A DNA stretch of 19,157 nucleotides, taken from assembly GCA_049794535.1 (NCBI GenBank), contig JBARCX010000381.1:1-19157 (forward strand), in the 5' to 3' direction. Every line of letters begins with the position of its first letter. Position 1 is the first letter of the stretch. This document shows positions 13,725 to 19,157 of this stretch, piece after piece. The stretch comes from JBARCX01 sp049794535. GTDB taxonomy: Bacteria > Pseudomonadota > Gammaproteobacteria > Xanthomonadales > Rhodanobacteraceae. The translations under genes and the position numbers were made by a program. A model generated the notes under the pieces. The model was given only the letters and a program-made list of their open reading frames with translations, did no database searches and was not told the DNA's origin.

Positions 13725-13910
13725 TTACTTCTTTCCGCCGAGCACGAACTTCGTGCGGGCGATATCGCGCCTAACGCGGCGCAGCTGGTGCGGCTGGTTG
13801 AGCTGGCCGGAGCCTTTCTGCATACGCAAGTTGAACTGCTCTTTGCGCAAATCCAGCAGATGCTGCTTCAGCTCGTCGGCCGATTTGTTGATCAGATCAT
13901 TGGAGGTCAT
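13725..13910 (-). CDS. rpmC: 50S ribosomal protein L29
   Basis: The protein has 61 residues forming two helices: LINKSADELKQHLLDLRKEQFNLRMQKGSGQLNQPHQLRRVRRDIARTK. L29 lies beside L23 at the tunnel exit, near the docking site for trigger factor and SRP. ATG 13910 is preferred over the GTG one codon earlier. With it, the rplP stop and the rpmC start share one base (TGATG), a typical translation-reinitiation junction. Confidence 0.97.
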   Translation of the reverse strand: MTSNDLINKSADELKQHLLDLRKEQFNLRMQKGSGQLNQPHQLRRVRRDIARTKFVLGGKK

Positions 13911-14323
13911 CACATCACCGCCCGGGTCACAAACTGGGTCTGCACCGAGAGCTTGGCGGCTGCCAGGCGGAAAGCCTCGCGTGCCGTTGCCTCGTCGATA
14001 CCCTCGATTTCATAGAGCATACGGCCGGGCTGGATCGGGGCGACCCAGAACTCGACACCACCCTTACCCGCGCCCATTCGGACTTCGATCGGCTTCTTGG
14101 TGATCGGCTTGTCCGGGAACACGCGGATCCACAACTTGCCGCCACGCTTCACGAAACGGGTGATGCAACGACGACCAGCTTCAATCTGACGCGCGGTGAG
14201 CGCGCCATGGGTCGTCGCCTTCAGGCCATACTCGCCAAAACTGACAAGATTAGAGCACTGTGCCAAGCCGTCGTTACGGCCCTTGAACTGCTTGCGGAAT
14301 TTGGTTCGCTTAGGTTGCAACAT
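13910..14323 (-). CDS. rplP: 50S ribosomal protein L16
   Basis: The protein has 137 residues (136 in E. coli). It begins MLQPKRTKFRKQFKGRNDGLAQ and contains LTARQIEAGRRCITRFVKRGGKLWIRVFPDKPITKKPIEVRMGAGKG. R82 in the RMG motif corresponds to E. coli R81, the residue hydroxylated by the oxygenase YcfD/RoxA. L16 helps position tRNA at the A site and peptidyl transferase centre. The AAGGAGA site before ATG 14323 is strong. Confidence 0.99.
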   Translation of the reverse strand: MLQPKRTKFRKQFKGRNDGLAQCSNLVSFGEYGLKATTHGALTARQIEAGRRCITRFVKRGGKLWIRVFPDKPITKKPIEVRMGAGKGGVEFWVAPIQPGRMLYEIEGIDEATAREAFRLAAAKLSVQTQFVTRAVM

Positions 14324-14334
14324 GGCAACTCTCC

Positions 14335-15090
14335 TTACTTCGCAGACCGGTCGCGACGGCCTTCACCGGCTTCGCGACGCGAATCATTACGACGACCCTC
14401 ACCACCTTCGCGGCGCGGCTGCGACTGCTGCTCTTCCTTCGACTCCTGGCCGATCTGGGAAAGGTCGAAAATCTCGCCCTTATAGACCCACACCTTAATG
14501 CCAATGATGCCGTAGGTGGTCTTCGCTTCAGCAAAACCGTAGTCGATATCAGCACGCAGCGTATGCAGCGGCACGCGACCTTCACGGCTCCACTCAGAGC
14601 GAGCGATCTCGGCACCGTTCAGACGACCGGAAACGTTGATCTTGATACCCAGAGCACCCAGACGCATCGCATTGCCAACCGAACGCTTCATCGCGCGGCG
14701 GAACATGATGCGACGCTCGAGCTGCTGTGCAATCGACTCAGCCACCAGCTGAGCGTCGAGCTCAGGCTTGCGCACTTCGTTGACGTTGATGTGCGCCGGA
14801 ACGCCCATCAGCTGGCTGACTTCCTTACGCAGCTTCTCGATATCCTCGCCCTTCTTGCCGATCACCACGCCCGGACGGGCTGTGTGGATCGTCACGCGTG
14901 CGGTTTTGGCCGGACGCTCGATCTGGATTTTCGAGATGCCGGCAGCGGCCAGCTTCTTGCGCAGCATCTCACGGACCTTAAGGTCGGCCGCGAGGTACTT
15001 GGCGTAATCGCCCTTATTGGCGTACCACTTCGAGTTCCAGTCCTTGGCGATGCCGAGGCGGATACCGGTGGGATGAACTTTATGACCCAT
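14335..15090 (-). CDS. rpsC: 30S ribosomal protein S3
   Basis: The protein has 251 residues (233 in E. coli). It has the MGHKVHPTGIRLGI start, a KH domain (about 40-110) with the RPGVVIGKKGEDIEKLR loop, and the C-terminal S3 domain (about 120-210) with MFRRAMKRSVGNAMRLGALGIKINVSGRLNGAEIAR. S3 forms part of the mRNA entry pore with S4 and S5. The extra length is a hydrophilic tail after about residue 215. This tail contains a 12-residue tandem repeat (RREGGEGRRNDS, RREAGEGRRDRS, residues 226-249). The ribosome site (GGGGAC) is weak, and the gap to rplV is 14 nt. Confidence 0.99.
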   Translation of the reverse strand: MGHKVHPTGIRLGIAKDWNSKWYANKGDYAKYLAADLKVREMLRKKLAAAGISKIQIERPAKTARVTIHTARPGVVIGKKGEDIEKLRKEVSQLMGVPAHINVNEVRKPELDAQLVAESIAQQLERRIMFRRAMKRSVGNAMRLGALGIKINVSGRLNGAEIARSEWSREGRVPLHTLRADIDYGFAEAKTTYGIIGIKVWVYKGEIFDLSQIGQESKEEQQSQPRREGGEGRRNDSRREAGEGRRDRSAK

Positions 15091-15104
15091 CGTCTATGTC
15101 CCCG

Positions 15105-15440
15105 TCAGTTGCCAACGACCACAGTGATGTGGCTGGTGCGCTTAAGGATGCGCGAGCCGCGACCTTTGGCGCGGGCATGCATACGCTTCATCGCCGGACC
15201 TTCGTCCACGAAGATGCGCGAGACCTTCAGCTCGTCAACGTCAGCGCCCAGATTATTCTCGGCGTTGGCAACGGCTGACAGCAGCACCTTGCGAACAAGG
15301 GTTGCGGCCTTCTTATTGGTGAACTGGAGCACGTCGCTGGCGCGGCCCACGGGGAGACCGCGGACCAGGTCAGCTACCAGGCGTGCCTTCTGCGCCGAGA
15401 TGCGGGCGCTGCGCAGGATCGCTTTGGCTTCAGTGCTCAT
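15105..15440 (-). CDS. rplV: 50S ribosomal protein L22
   Basis: The protein has 111 residues (110 in E. coli). It contains AILRSARISAQKARLVADLVRGLPVGRA, the SAVANAENN segment and the beta-hairpin region FVDEGPAMKRMHARAKGRGSRILKRTSHITVVV, which lines the exit tunnel. That loop carries macrolide-resistance mutations in other species; nothing unusual is seen here. ATG 15440 is preferred over the GTG codon just before it. It overlaps the rpsS stop by one base (TGATG). Confidence 0.98.
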   Translation of the reverse strand: MSTEAKAILRSARISAQKARLVADLVRGLPVGRASDVLQFTNKKAATLVRKVLLSAVANAENNLGADVDELKVSRIFVDEGPAMKRMHARAKGRGSRILKRTSHITVVVGN

Positions 15441-15712
15441 CACTTGCCCTTCTTATCGCCGCCATGGCCCTTGAAAGTGCGGGTCACCGCGAACTCGCCG
15501 AGCTTATGCCCGACCATGTTCTCGTTGACGAGCACCGGCACGTGCTGGCGACCGTTGTGGATGGCGATGGTCAAGCCGACCATTTCCGGCAGGATCATCG
15601 AGCGACGCGACCAGGTCTTGATCGGGCGCTTGTTGTTGGCGGAAACCGCAGCTTCCACCTTCTTGACGAGGTGAAGGTCAACGAATGGACCTTTCTTTAG
15701 AGAACGCGGCAT
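15440..15712 (-). CDS. rpsS: 30S ribosomal protein S19
   Basis: The protein has 90 residues. MPRSLKKGPFVDLHLVKKV, IKTWSRRSMILPEMVGLTIAIHNGRQHVPV and NENMVGHKLGEFAVTRTFKGH are all hallmark S19 segments. S19 pairs with S13 in the 30S head. AGGAAA precedes ATG 15712. The last base of its stop codon is the first base of the rplV start. Confidence 0.99.
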   Translation of the reverse strand: MPRSLKKGPFVDLHLVKKVEAAVSANNKRPIKTWSRRSMILPEMVGLTIAIHNGRQHVPVLVNENMVGHKLGEFAVTRTFKGHGGDKKGK

Positions 15713-15724
15713 GACGGTTTCCTG

Positions 15725-16546
15725 TTACTTGCGACGACGCACGATGAACTGCTGCGTGCGCTTGTTGTTACGGGTCTTGTAGCCCTTGGCTGGCGTACCC
15801 CACGGACTGACCGGATGACGGCCACCGGAGGTCTTGCCCTCACCACCGCCGTGCGGATGGTCAACTGGGTTCATCACCACACCGCGAACGGTCGGACGAA
15901 TACCCAGCCAACGCTTCGCGCCGGCCTTGCCGAGTTTCTTCAGGCTGTGTTCGCCATTGCCGACTTCGCCGATGGTGGCGCGGCAGTCGACCGGCACACG
16001 ACGCATTTCGCCAGAGCGAAGACGCAACGTCGCATAGCCAGATTCACGAGCAATCAGCTGCACTGAAGCGCCTGCACTGCGTGCAATCTGTGCGCCCTTA
16101 CCAGGCTTCATCTCGATGCAATGCACGGTGGAACCCACCGGGATATTGCGCAACGGCAAGCTGTTACCAGCCTTGATCGGTGCATCGTGACCCGAAACCA
16201 GACGATCGCCAGCTTCGACACCCTTCGGCGCGATGATGTAGCGACGCTCGCCATCGGCGTAGCAAAGCAATGCGATATGCGCAGTGCGATTCGGATCGTA
16301 TTCGATGCGCTCGACGCGGGCGGCAATGCCTTCCTTGTCGCGCTTAAAATCGATGATGCGATAACGCTGCTTATGACCGCCGCCCTGATGACGAACGGTG
16401 ATGCGACCGTAATGATTGCGGCCGCCGGTCTTGCTCTGCGCCTCGGTCAACGGCGCGTACGGGGCGCCCTTGTGCAGACCCGGAGTGCGAACGCTGACTG
16501 CGTCGCGGCGTCCCGGGGAGGTCGGCTTGTGAGTAATTAATGCCAT
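15725..16546 (-). CDS. rplB: 50S ribosomal protein L2
   Basis: The protein has 273 residues, as in E. coli. It begins MALITHKPTSPGRRDAVSV, contains GGRNHYGRITVRHQGGGHKQRYRIIDFKRD, and keeps the MNPVDHPHGGGEGK signature around residues 225-238, including the histidines (H230, H232) tied to peptidyl transferase centre function. L2 is a primary 23S rRNA binder needed for subunit association. AGGAG precedes ATG 16546. Confidence 0.99.
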   Translation of the reverse strand: MALITHKPTSPGRRDAVSVRTPGLHKGAPYAPLTEAQSKTGGRNHYGRITVRHQGGGHKQRYRIIDFKRDKEGIAARVERIEYDPNRTAHIALLCYADGERRYIIAPKGVEAGDRLVSGHDAPIKAGNSLPLRNIPVGSTVHCIEMKPGKGAQIARSAGASVQLIARESGYATLRLRSGEMRRVPVDCRATIGEVGNGEHSLKKLGKAGAKRWLGIRPTVRGVVMNPVDHPHGGGEGKTSGGRHPVSPWGTPAKGYKTRNNKRTQQFIVRRRK

Positions 16547-16563
16547 TTCACAGAACTCCTGGC

Positions 16564-16857
16564 TCAGGCCTTGGCCGAAACGTCGATGGTCTGGCCATCA
16601 GCGAGGCGCACATAGGCCTTGCGCTTGCCCTGGCGATTGCCAGCGCGAAAACGGAAGGACTTGACCTTGCCCTTGGTATTGACGAGGTTCACCTGTTGGA
16701 CTTTGACGTCGAACATTTGCTCCACCGCCGTGCGGACGTCGGCCTTCGTCGCCTCAGGGGCGACCACGAATACGTACTGGTTCTTCTCTGCAAGGCGCGC
16801 GGCCTTTTCGGAGATGTGCGGCGCGCGCAGCGTATTCAGAATGCGTTCGTTGCTCAT
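16564..16857 (-). CDS. rplW: 50S ribosomal protein L23
   Basis: The protein has 97 residues (100 in E. coli). It contains LRAPHISEKAARLAEKNQYVFVVAPEATKADVRTAVEQMFDVKV and the basic NTKGKVKSFRFRAGNRQGKRKAYVRL loop. L23 is the docking site for trigger factor and SRP at the tunnel exit. ATG 16857 is chosen over an upstream GTG because GAGGAG lies 8 nt before it, and because it forms an ATGA overlap with the rplD stop. Confidence 0.98.
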   Translation of the reverse strand: MSNERILNTLRAPHISEKAARLAEKNQYVFVVAPEATKADVRTAVEQMFDVKVQQVNLVNTKGKVKSFRFRAGNRQGKRKAYVRLADGQTIDVSAKA

Positions 16858-17456
16858 GCCAGCCACTCCTCGACTTTCTTCACTGCTTCGACGGTCATAA
16901 CCACATGGTCGGAACCGACCAAGCTGACCGGATTCAGCGCCATCACGTCCAACACGTGAACATACGGGATATTGCGAGCAGCCAAGAACACAGTCTCTGT
17001 AGCGTCTTCCGACACCAGCAGAACACGACCGGACACTTCGAGCTCGGCCAGCTTGGCAACCATTGCGGAGGTCTTCGGTGTATCGACACCAAAGCTCTCG
17101 ACAACCTTCAGGCGACCGGCACGATGGAGCTCGGCAAAGATCGAACGAATCGCAACACGATAAGCCTTGCGGTTGACCTTCTGCTCGTAGCTACGCGGCT
17201 TCGCTGCGAACGTGACACCACCGCCGACGAAGATCGGAGCGCGGTAATCACCGTGACGAGCGCCGCCACCCTTCTGCTTCTTGAATTTCTTAGTGGTACC
17301 CGACATCTCACCGCGCGACAACTGCGCTTTGGTACCGGCGCGACCGCCGGCCTGGTAAGCGACGACTACTTGATGGATCAGGGCCTGCTTAAACTCGCCG
17401 CCGAACACTTCGTCCGACACGCTGAGTGGCTTGGCGCCAATGACATTCAGTTCCAT
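16854..17456 (-). CDS. rplD: 50S ribosomal protein L4
   Basis: The protein has 200 residues (201 in E. coli). ATG 17456 (MELNVIGAKPLSVSDEVFGGEF) matches the L4 start and has a GAGGAGA site. The frame is open five codons further upstream without support. The tunnel-loop region is present: AGTKAQLSRGEMSGTTKKFKKQKGGGARHGDYRAPIFVGGGVTFA. In E. coli, L4 represses its own S10 operon by acting on the rpsJ leader. The structured leader found here (18442-18603) is a candidate target, but this is inference. Confidence 0.99.
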   Translation of the reverse strand: MELNVIGAKPLSVSDEVFGGEFKQALIHQVVVAYQAGGRAGTKAQLSRGEMSGTTKKFKKQKGGGARHGDYRAPIFVGGGVTFAAKPRSYEQKVNRKAYRVAIRSIFAELHRAGRLKVVESFGVDTPKTSAMVAKLAELEVSGRVLLVSEDATETVFLAARNIPYVHVLDVMALNPVSLVGSDHVVMTVEAVKKVEEWLA

Positions 17457-17467
17457 GGCGTCTCTCC

Positions 17468-18109
17468 TCAACCCTTGGTGGTCGGACGGATGATGACATC
17501 GCCACCGGTTGCACCCGGTACCGCGCCCTTCACCGCGATCAGGTGACGCTCGGCGTCAACCTTGACCACTTCCAGACCCTGCTGCGTGCGGTTGACCGCA
17601 CCCATGTGGCCAGACATCTTCTTACCCGGAAACACGCGACCCGGGGTCTGACGCTGGCCGATAGAACCCGGTGCGCGATGCGACAGCGAGTTACCGTGGG
17701 TAGCGTCACCCATCTTGAAGTTATGGCGCTTGATCGTGCCCTGGAAGCCCTTGCCCTTCGACACGCCTGCGACGTCGACCATCTGACCGACCTGAAATAC
17801 GTCGTCAGCCTTGATCTCCGAACCCACAGCGTATTTGCCGAGATCATCGGCGGCAACGCGGAACTCCCACAGACCACGACCCGGCTCAACCTTAGCCTTG
17901 GCGTAGTGGCCCTTCAGCGGCTGCGTGAGCAGGCTGGCGCGCTTGACGCCCGCCGCAACCTGCACAGCGCTGTAACCATCATCATCTTCCGTCTTCAGCT
18001 GTGTGACGCGATTCGGGGTGGCTTCAATCAGCGTCACCGGAATCGAGCGTCCATCTTCAGTGAAGAGTCGGCTCATGCCGCATTTGCGGCCAACCAGTCC
18101 GATACTCAT
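17468..18109 (-). CDS. rplC: 50S ribosomal protein L3
   Basis: The protein has 213 residues (209 in E. coli). ATG 18109 (MSIGLVGRKCGMSRLFTEDG) has AGGA 7 nt upstream; the earlier TTG in frame is unsupported. The segments VSKGKGFQGTIKRHNF, DATHGNSLSHRAPGSIGQRQTPGRVFPGKKMSGHMG and VKGAVPGATGGDV are typical. The GQxQTPG stretch (151-157) contains the glutamine that PrmB methylates in E. coli. L3 is an early 50S assembly protein that reaches towards the peptidyl transferase centre. Confidence 0.99.
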   Translation of the reverse strand: MSIGLVGRKCGMSRLFTEDGRSIPVTLIEATPNRVTQLKTEDDDGYSAVQVAAGVKRASLLTQPLKGHYAKAKVEPGRGLWEFRVAADDLGKYAVGSEIKADDVFQVGQMVDVAGVSKGKGFQGTIKRHNFKMGDATHGNSLSHRAPGSIGQRQTPGRVFPGKKMSGHMGAVNRTQQGLEVVKVDAERHLIAVKGAVPGATGGDVIIRPTTKG

Positions 18110-18129
18110 CTTCGTATCCTGTTTATCGC

Positions 18130-18441
18130 TCAACCGAGCTTGATCTGAACATCTACGCCAGCGGCGAGATCAAGCTTCATGAGCGCGTCCACGGTCTTAT
18201 CGTTGGGATCAACGATGTCGAGTACACGCTTGTGCGTACGAGTCTCGTACTGATCGCGTGCATCCTTATCGACGTGCGGCGACACCAGAATGGTGTAACG
18301 CTCGATCTTAGTCGGGAGCGGAATCGGACCAAGTACCGTAGCACCGGTGCGCTTGGCCGTCTCGACAATCTCGCTGGCTGAACGGTCGATCAGACGATGA
18401 TCGAACGCTTTAAGCCGAATGCGAATCTTCTGGTTCGCCAT
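18130..18441 (-). CDS. rpsJ: 30S ribosomal protein S10 (NusE)
   Basis: The protein has 103 residues, as in E. coli. It contains KIRIRLKAFDHRLIDRSASEIVETAKRTGATVLGPIPLPTK and HVDKDARDQYETRTHKRVLDI. Besides its place in the 30S head, S10 is NusE, a partner of NusB and NusG in transcription antitermination. It is the first gene of the cluster. AGGA lies 7 nt before ATG 18441, and a leader of about 160 nt with two hairpins precedes it. Confidence 0.99.
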   Translation of the reverse strand: MANQKIRIRLKAFDHRLIDRSASEIVETAKRTGATVLGPIPLPTKIERYTILVSPHVDKDARDQYETRTHKRVLDIVDPNDKTVDALMKLDLAAGVDVQIKLG

Positions 18442-18477
18442 AACCGTGTCCTGTTATCGAAAGAACAATATGTGAAT

Positions 18478-18500
18478 CGAGGTGGCTTCTCACCGCCTCG
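18478..18500 (-). promoter_or_regulatory. Leader hairpin close to the rpsJ ribosome site
   Basis: On the minus strand CGAGG-C-GG pairs with CC-A-CCTCG (5 bp, one C-A mismatch, 2 bp) around a 7-nt loop. It lies 36 nt upstream of the rpsJ start codon. By position it resembles the late hairpins of the E. coli S10 leader that respond to L4; sequence similarity was not established. Confidence 0.4.
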
Positions 18501-18572
18501 CACAACCCATTTCAACTACCACTTACCGCAACAGGCCCATACCACTATTGCTGATATCGACCCTAAAAGACC

Positions 18573-18599
18573 GGGCAGGTCGAGTTAATCGGCCTGCCC
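18573..18599 (-). promoter_or_regulatory. 5'-proximal leader hairpin, possible attenuator of the ribosomal cluster
   Basis: GGGCAGG (18573-18579) pairs with CCTGCCC (18593-18599), then a C-A mismatch and three more pairs close a 5-nt loop. On the minus strand it is followed by GGTCTTTTAGG. It begins about 4 nt after the predicted transcription start. Either a weak attenuator or a 5'-end protecting stem is possible. Confidence 0.5.
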
Positions 18600-18608
18600 A
18601 GACAGAAA

Positions 18609-18637
18609 AGTATAAAATGCGCAAACGCAAAGGTCAA
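18609..18637 (-). promoter_or_regulatory. Sigma-70 promoter of the S10-spc-alpha cluster
   Basis: On the minus strand TTGACC (18637-18632, 5/6 match to the -35 consensus) is followed by a 17-bp spacer and TATACT (18614-18609, 5/6 match to the -10 consensus). The start point would be near 18603, about 160 nt before rpsJ. This is the best promoter in the window and is correctly placed downstream of the tuf terminator. Confidence 0.85.
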
Positions 18638-18658
18638 CAGAGCATGACGCTCCGCCTC

Positions 18659-18686
18659 CAAACATTTCCGCAACAATCCATGTTTG
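18659..18686. promoter_or_regulatory. Inverted repeat upstream of the S10 promoter
   Basis: CAAACAT (18659-18665) and ATGTTTG (18680-18686) are separated by 14 bp, so the arm centres are 21 bp, two helical turns, apart. It lies about 21 to 49 bp upstream of the -35 box. This spacing suits a dimeric DNA-binding protein, but the binder is unknown and chance occurrence is possible. Confidence 0.35.
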
Positions 18687-18767
18687 CGAACTCGAAGCAC
18701 ATCCGTGCGCCTCATTTCGCGGTAAATCAAACGGCACCCAAGGCCACTTGATTGATATAACTCGTCG

Positions 18768-18796
18768 ACTATAACCCATCCACCATGATATGGGAA
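18768..18796 (-). promoter_or_regulatory. Second, weaker promoter candidate in the tuf-rpsJ region
   Basis: TTCCCA (18796-18791, 4/6) and TATAGT (18773-18768, 5/6) are spaced by 17 bp on the minus strand. It lies about 160 bp upstream of the main promoter. Apart from these signals, the 18442-18975 stretch holds no gene that I can support. Confidence 0.35.
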
Positions 18797-18888
18797 GTAT
18801 GTCGTCGCAGGAAGCTTATATCACGGCACGCGAAACAGCTGACAATCGAATTAGCCCAGCCCACCTACCCCATTCAACTGAGTTTCGT

Positions 18889-18924
18889 GCAAAAGAAAGG
18901 GCGAACGCTTTCGCATTCGCCCTT
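18889..18924 (-). terminator. Rho-independent terminator of tuf
   Basis: AAGGGCGAATGC pairs with GCGTTCGCCCTT over 12 bp (one G-U pair), closed by a GAAA tetraloop of the stable GNRA type, followed by TCTTTTGC on the minus strand. It lies 51 nt after the tuf stop. It is a textbook intrinsic terminator that isolates the tuf transcript from the ribosomal cluster. Confidence 0.95.
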
Positions 18925-18975
18925 AGCTTTACCTTTTGAGCCCTCTACTTAGAGATAGCTCAATGGATATGGCGC

Positions 18976-19157
18976 TTACTTGATGACTTTGGCCACCACG
19001 CCGGCACCGACGGTGCGGCCGCCTTCGCGAATCGCGAAGCGCAGACCTTCGTCCATCGCGATCGGGTGAATCAGGCTTACCACCATCTTCACGTTGTCGC
19101 CCGGCATCACCATCTCCACACCTTCCGGCAACTGGCACGCGCCCGTCACGTCGGTGG
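18976..19157 (-). CDS. tuf: Elongation factor Tu, C-terminal part only (window edge)
   Basis: The last 59 codons and stop are present; the rest lies beyond the window. The visible part is the end of beta-barrel domain 3: TDVTGACQLPEGVEMVMPGD, then MVVSLIHPIAMDEGLRFAIREGGRTVGAGVV and a terminal AKVIK. EF-Tu carries aminoacyl-tRNA to the ribosome as a GTP complex. The position upstream of rpsJ is the usual str-operon location (rpsL-rpsG-fusA-tuf), but those genes are out of view, so tufA versus tufB cannot be settled. Confidence 0.98.
   Translation of the reverse strand, partial: TDVTGACQLPEGVEMVMPGDNVKMVVSLIHPIAMDEGLRFAIREGGRTVGAGVVAKVIK

Noticed and set aside
14563..15474. Plus-strand ORF of 303 codons opposite rpsC, rplV and rpsS
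   Set aside because: It is a shadow of three core genes, with no ribosome site or recognisable domain.
18482..18779. Short ORFs on both strands in the tuf-rpsJ spacer (plus 18482-18751, minus 18585-18779)
   Set aside because: They have no ribosome site or recognisable protein, and they cover the promoter and leader signals of the ribosomal cluster.

Overview
The window is a chromosomal stretch from a gammaproteobacterium. Ribosomal proteins, RpoA, SecY and DsbB look like those of Xanthomonadales, most likely Rhodanobacteraceae (Dyella/Frateuria/Rhodanobacter-like). This placement comes from remembered family resemblance (for example a DsbB start of the MNPxxxSxRAxF type, a class II DAHP synthase, and a B3 beta-lactamase close to Stenotrophomonas L1). 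No search was run.

Layout. On the plus strand: the 3' part of an amidase-signature hydrolase (2-1312), then a complete secreted subclass B3 metallo-beta-lactamase-type protein (1468-2367). Everything else is on the minus strand and is read from right to left. First comes the 3' end of tuf (EF-Tu) with a textbook terminator. A 534-bp promoter/leader region follows, and then one long ribosomal cluster: rpsJ-rplC-rplD-rplW-rplB-rpsS-rplV-rpsC-rplP-rpmC-rpsQ (S10 block), rplN-rplX-rplE-rpsN-rpsH-rplF-rplR-rpsE-rpmD-rplO-secY (spc block), and rpsM-rpsK-rpsD-rpoA-rplQ (alpha block). The cluster ends in a strong terminator after rplQ. Then come dsbB and a class II DAHP synthase whose ATG overlaps the dsbB stop (ATGA).

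How it works together. The cluster encodes 26 ribosomal proteins plus the protein-export channel SecY and the RNA polymerase alpha subunit. A near-consensus sigma-70 promoter (TTGACC, 17 bp, TATACT) lies about 160 nt before rpsJ, and the leader it produces contains two hairpins. The S10 and spc blocks are joined with only a 14-nt gap. Instead of a break there, the sequence shows a complete terminator, a second perfect hairpin and an extended -10 promoter between rpsN and rpsH, so the spc block appears to be split into two transcription segments. A weaker internal promoter lies before rpsM. No rpmJ (L36) is found between secY and rpsM. The rpoA-rplQ spacer is unusually long (351 bp); it carries a 10-bp hairpin and two diverged copies of a palindromic repeat.

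I see no mobile element, CRISPR array, tRNA, rRNA or phage gene. No new defence or biosynthetic system is evident. The observations most worth checking are regulatory: the rpsN/rpsH transcription break, the S10 leader, and the repeat-bearing rpoA-rplQ spacer.
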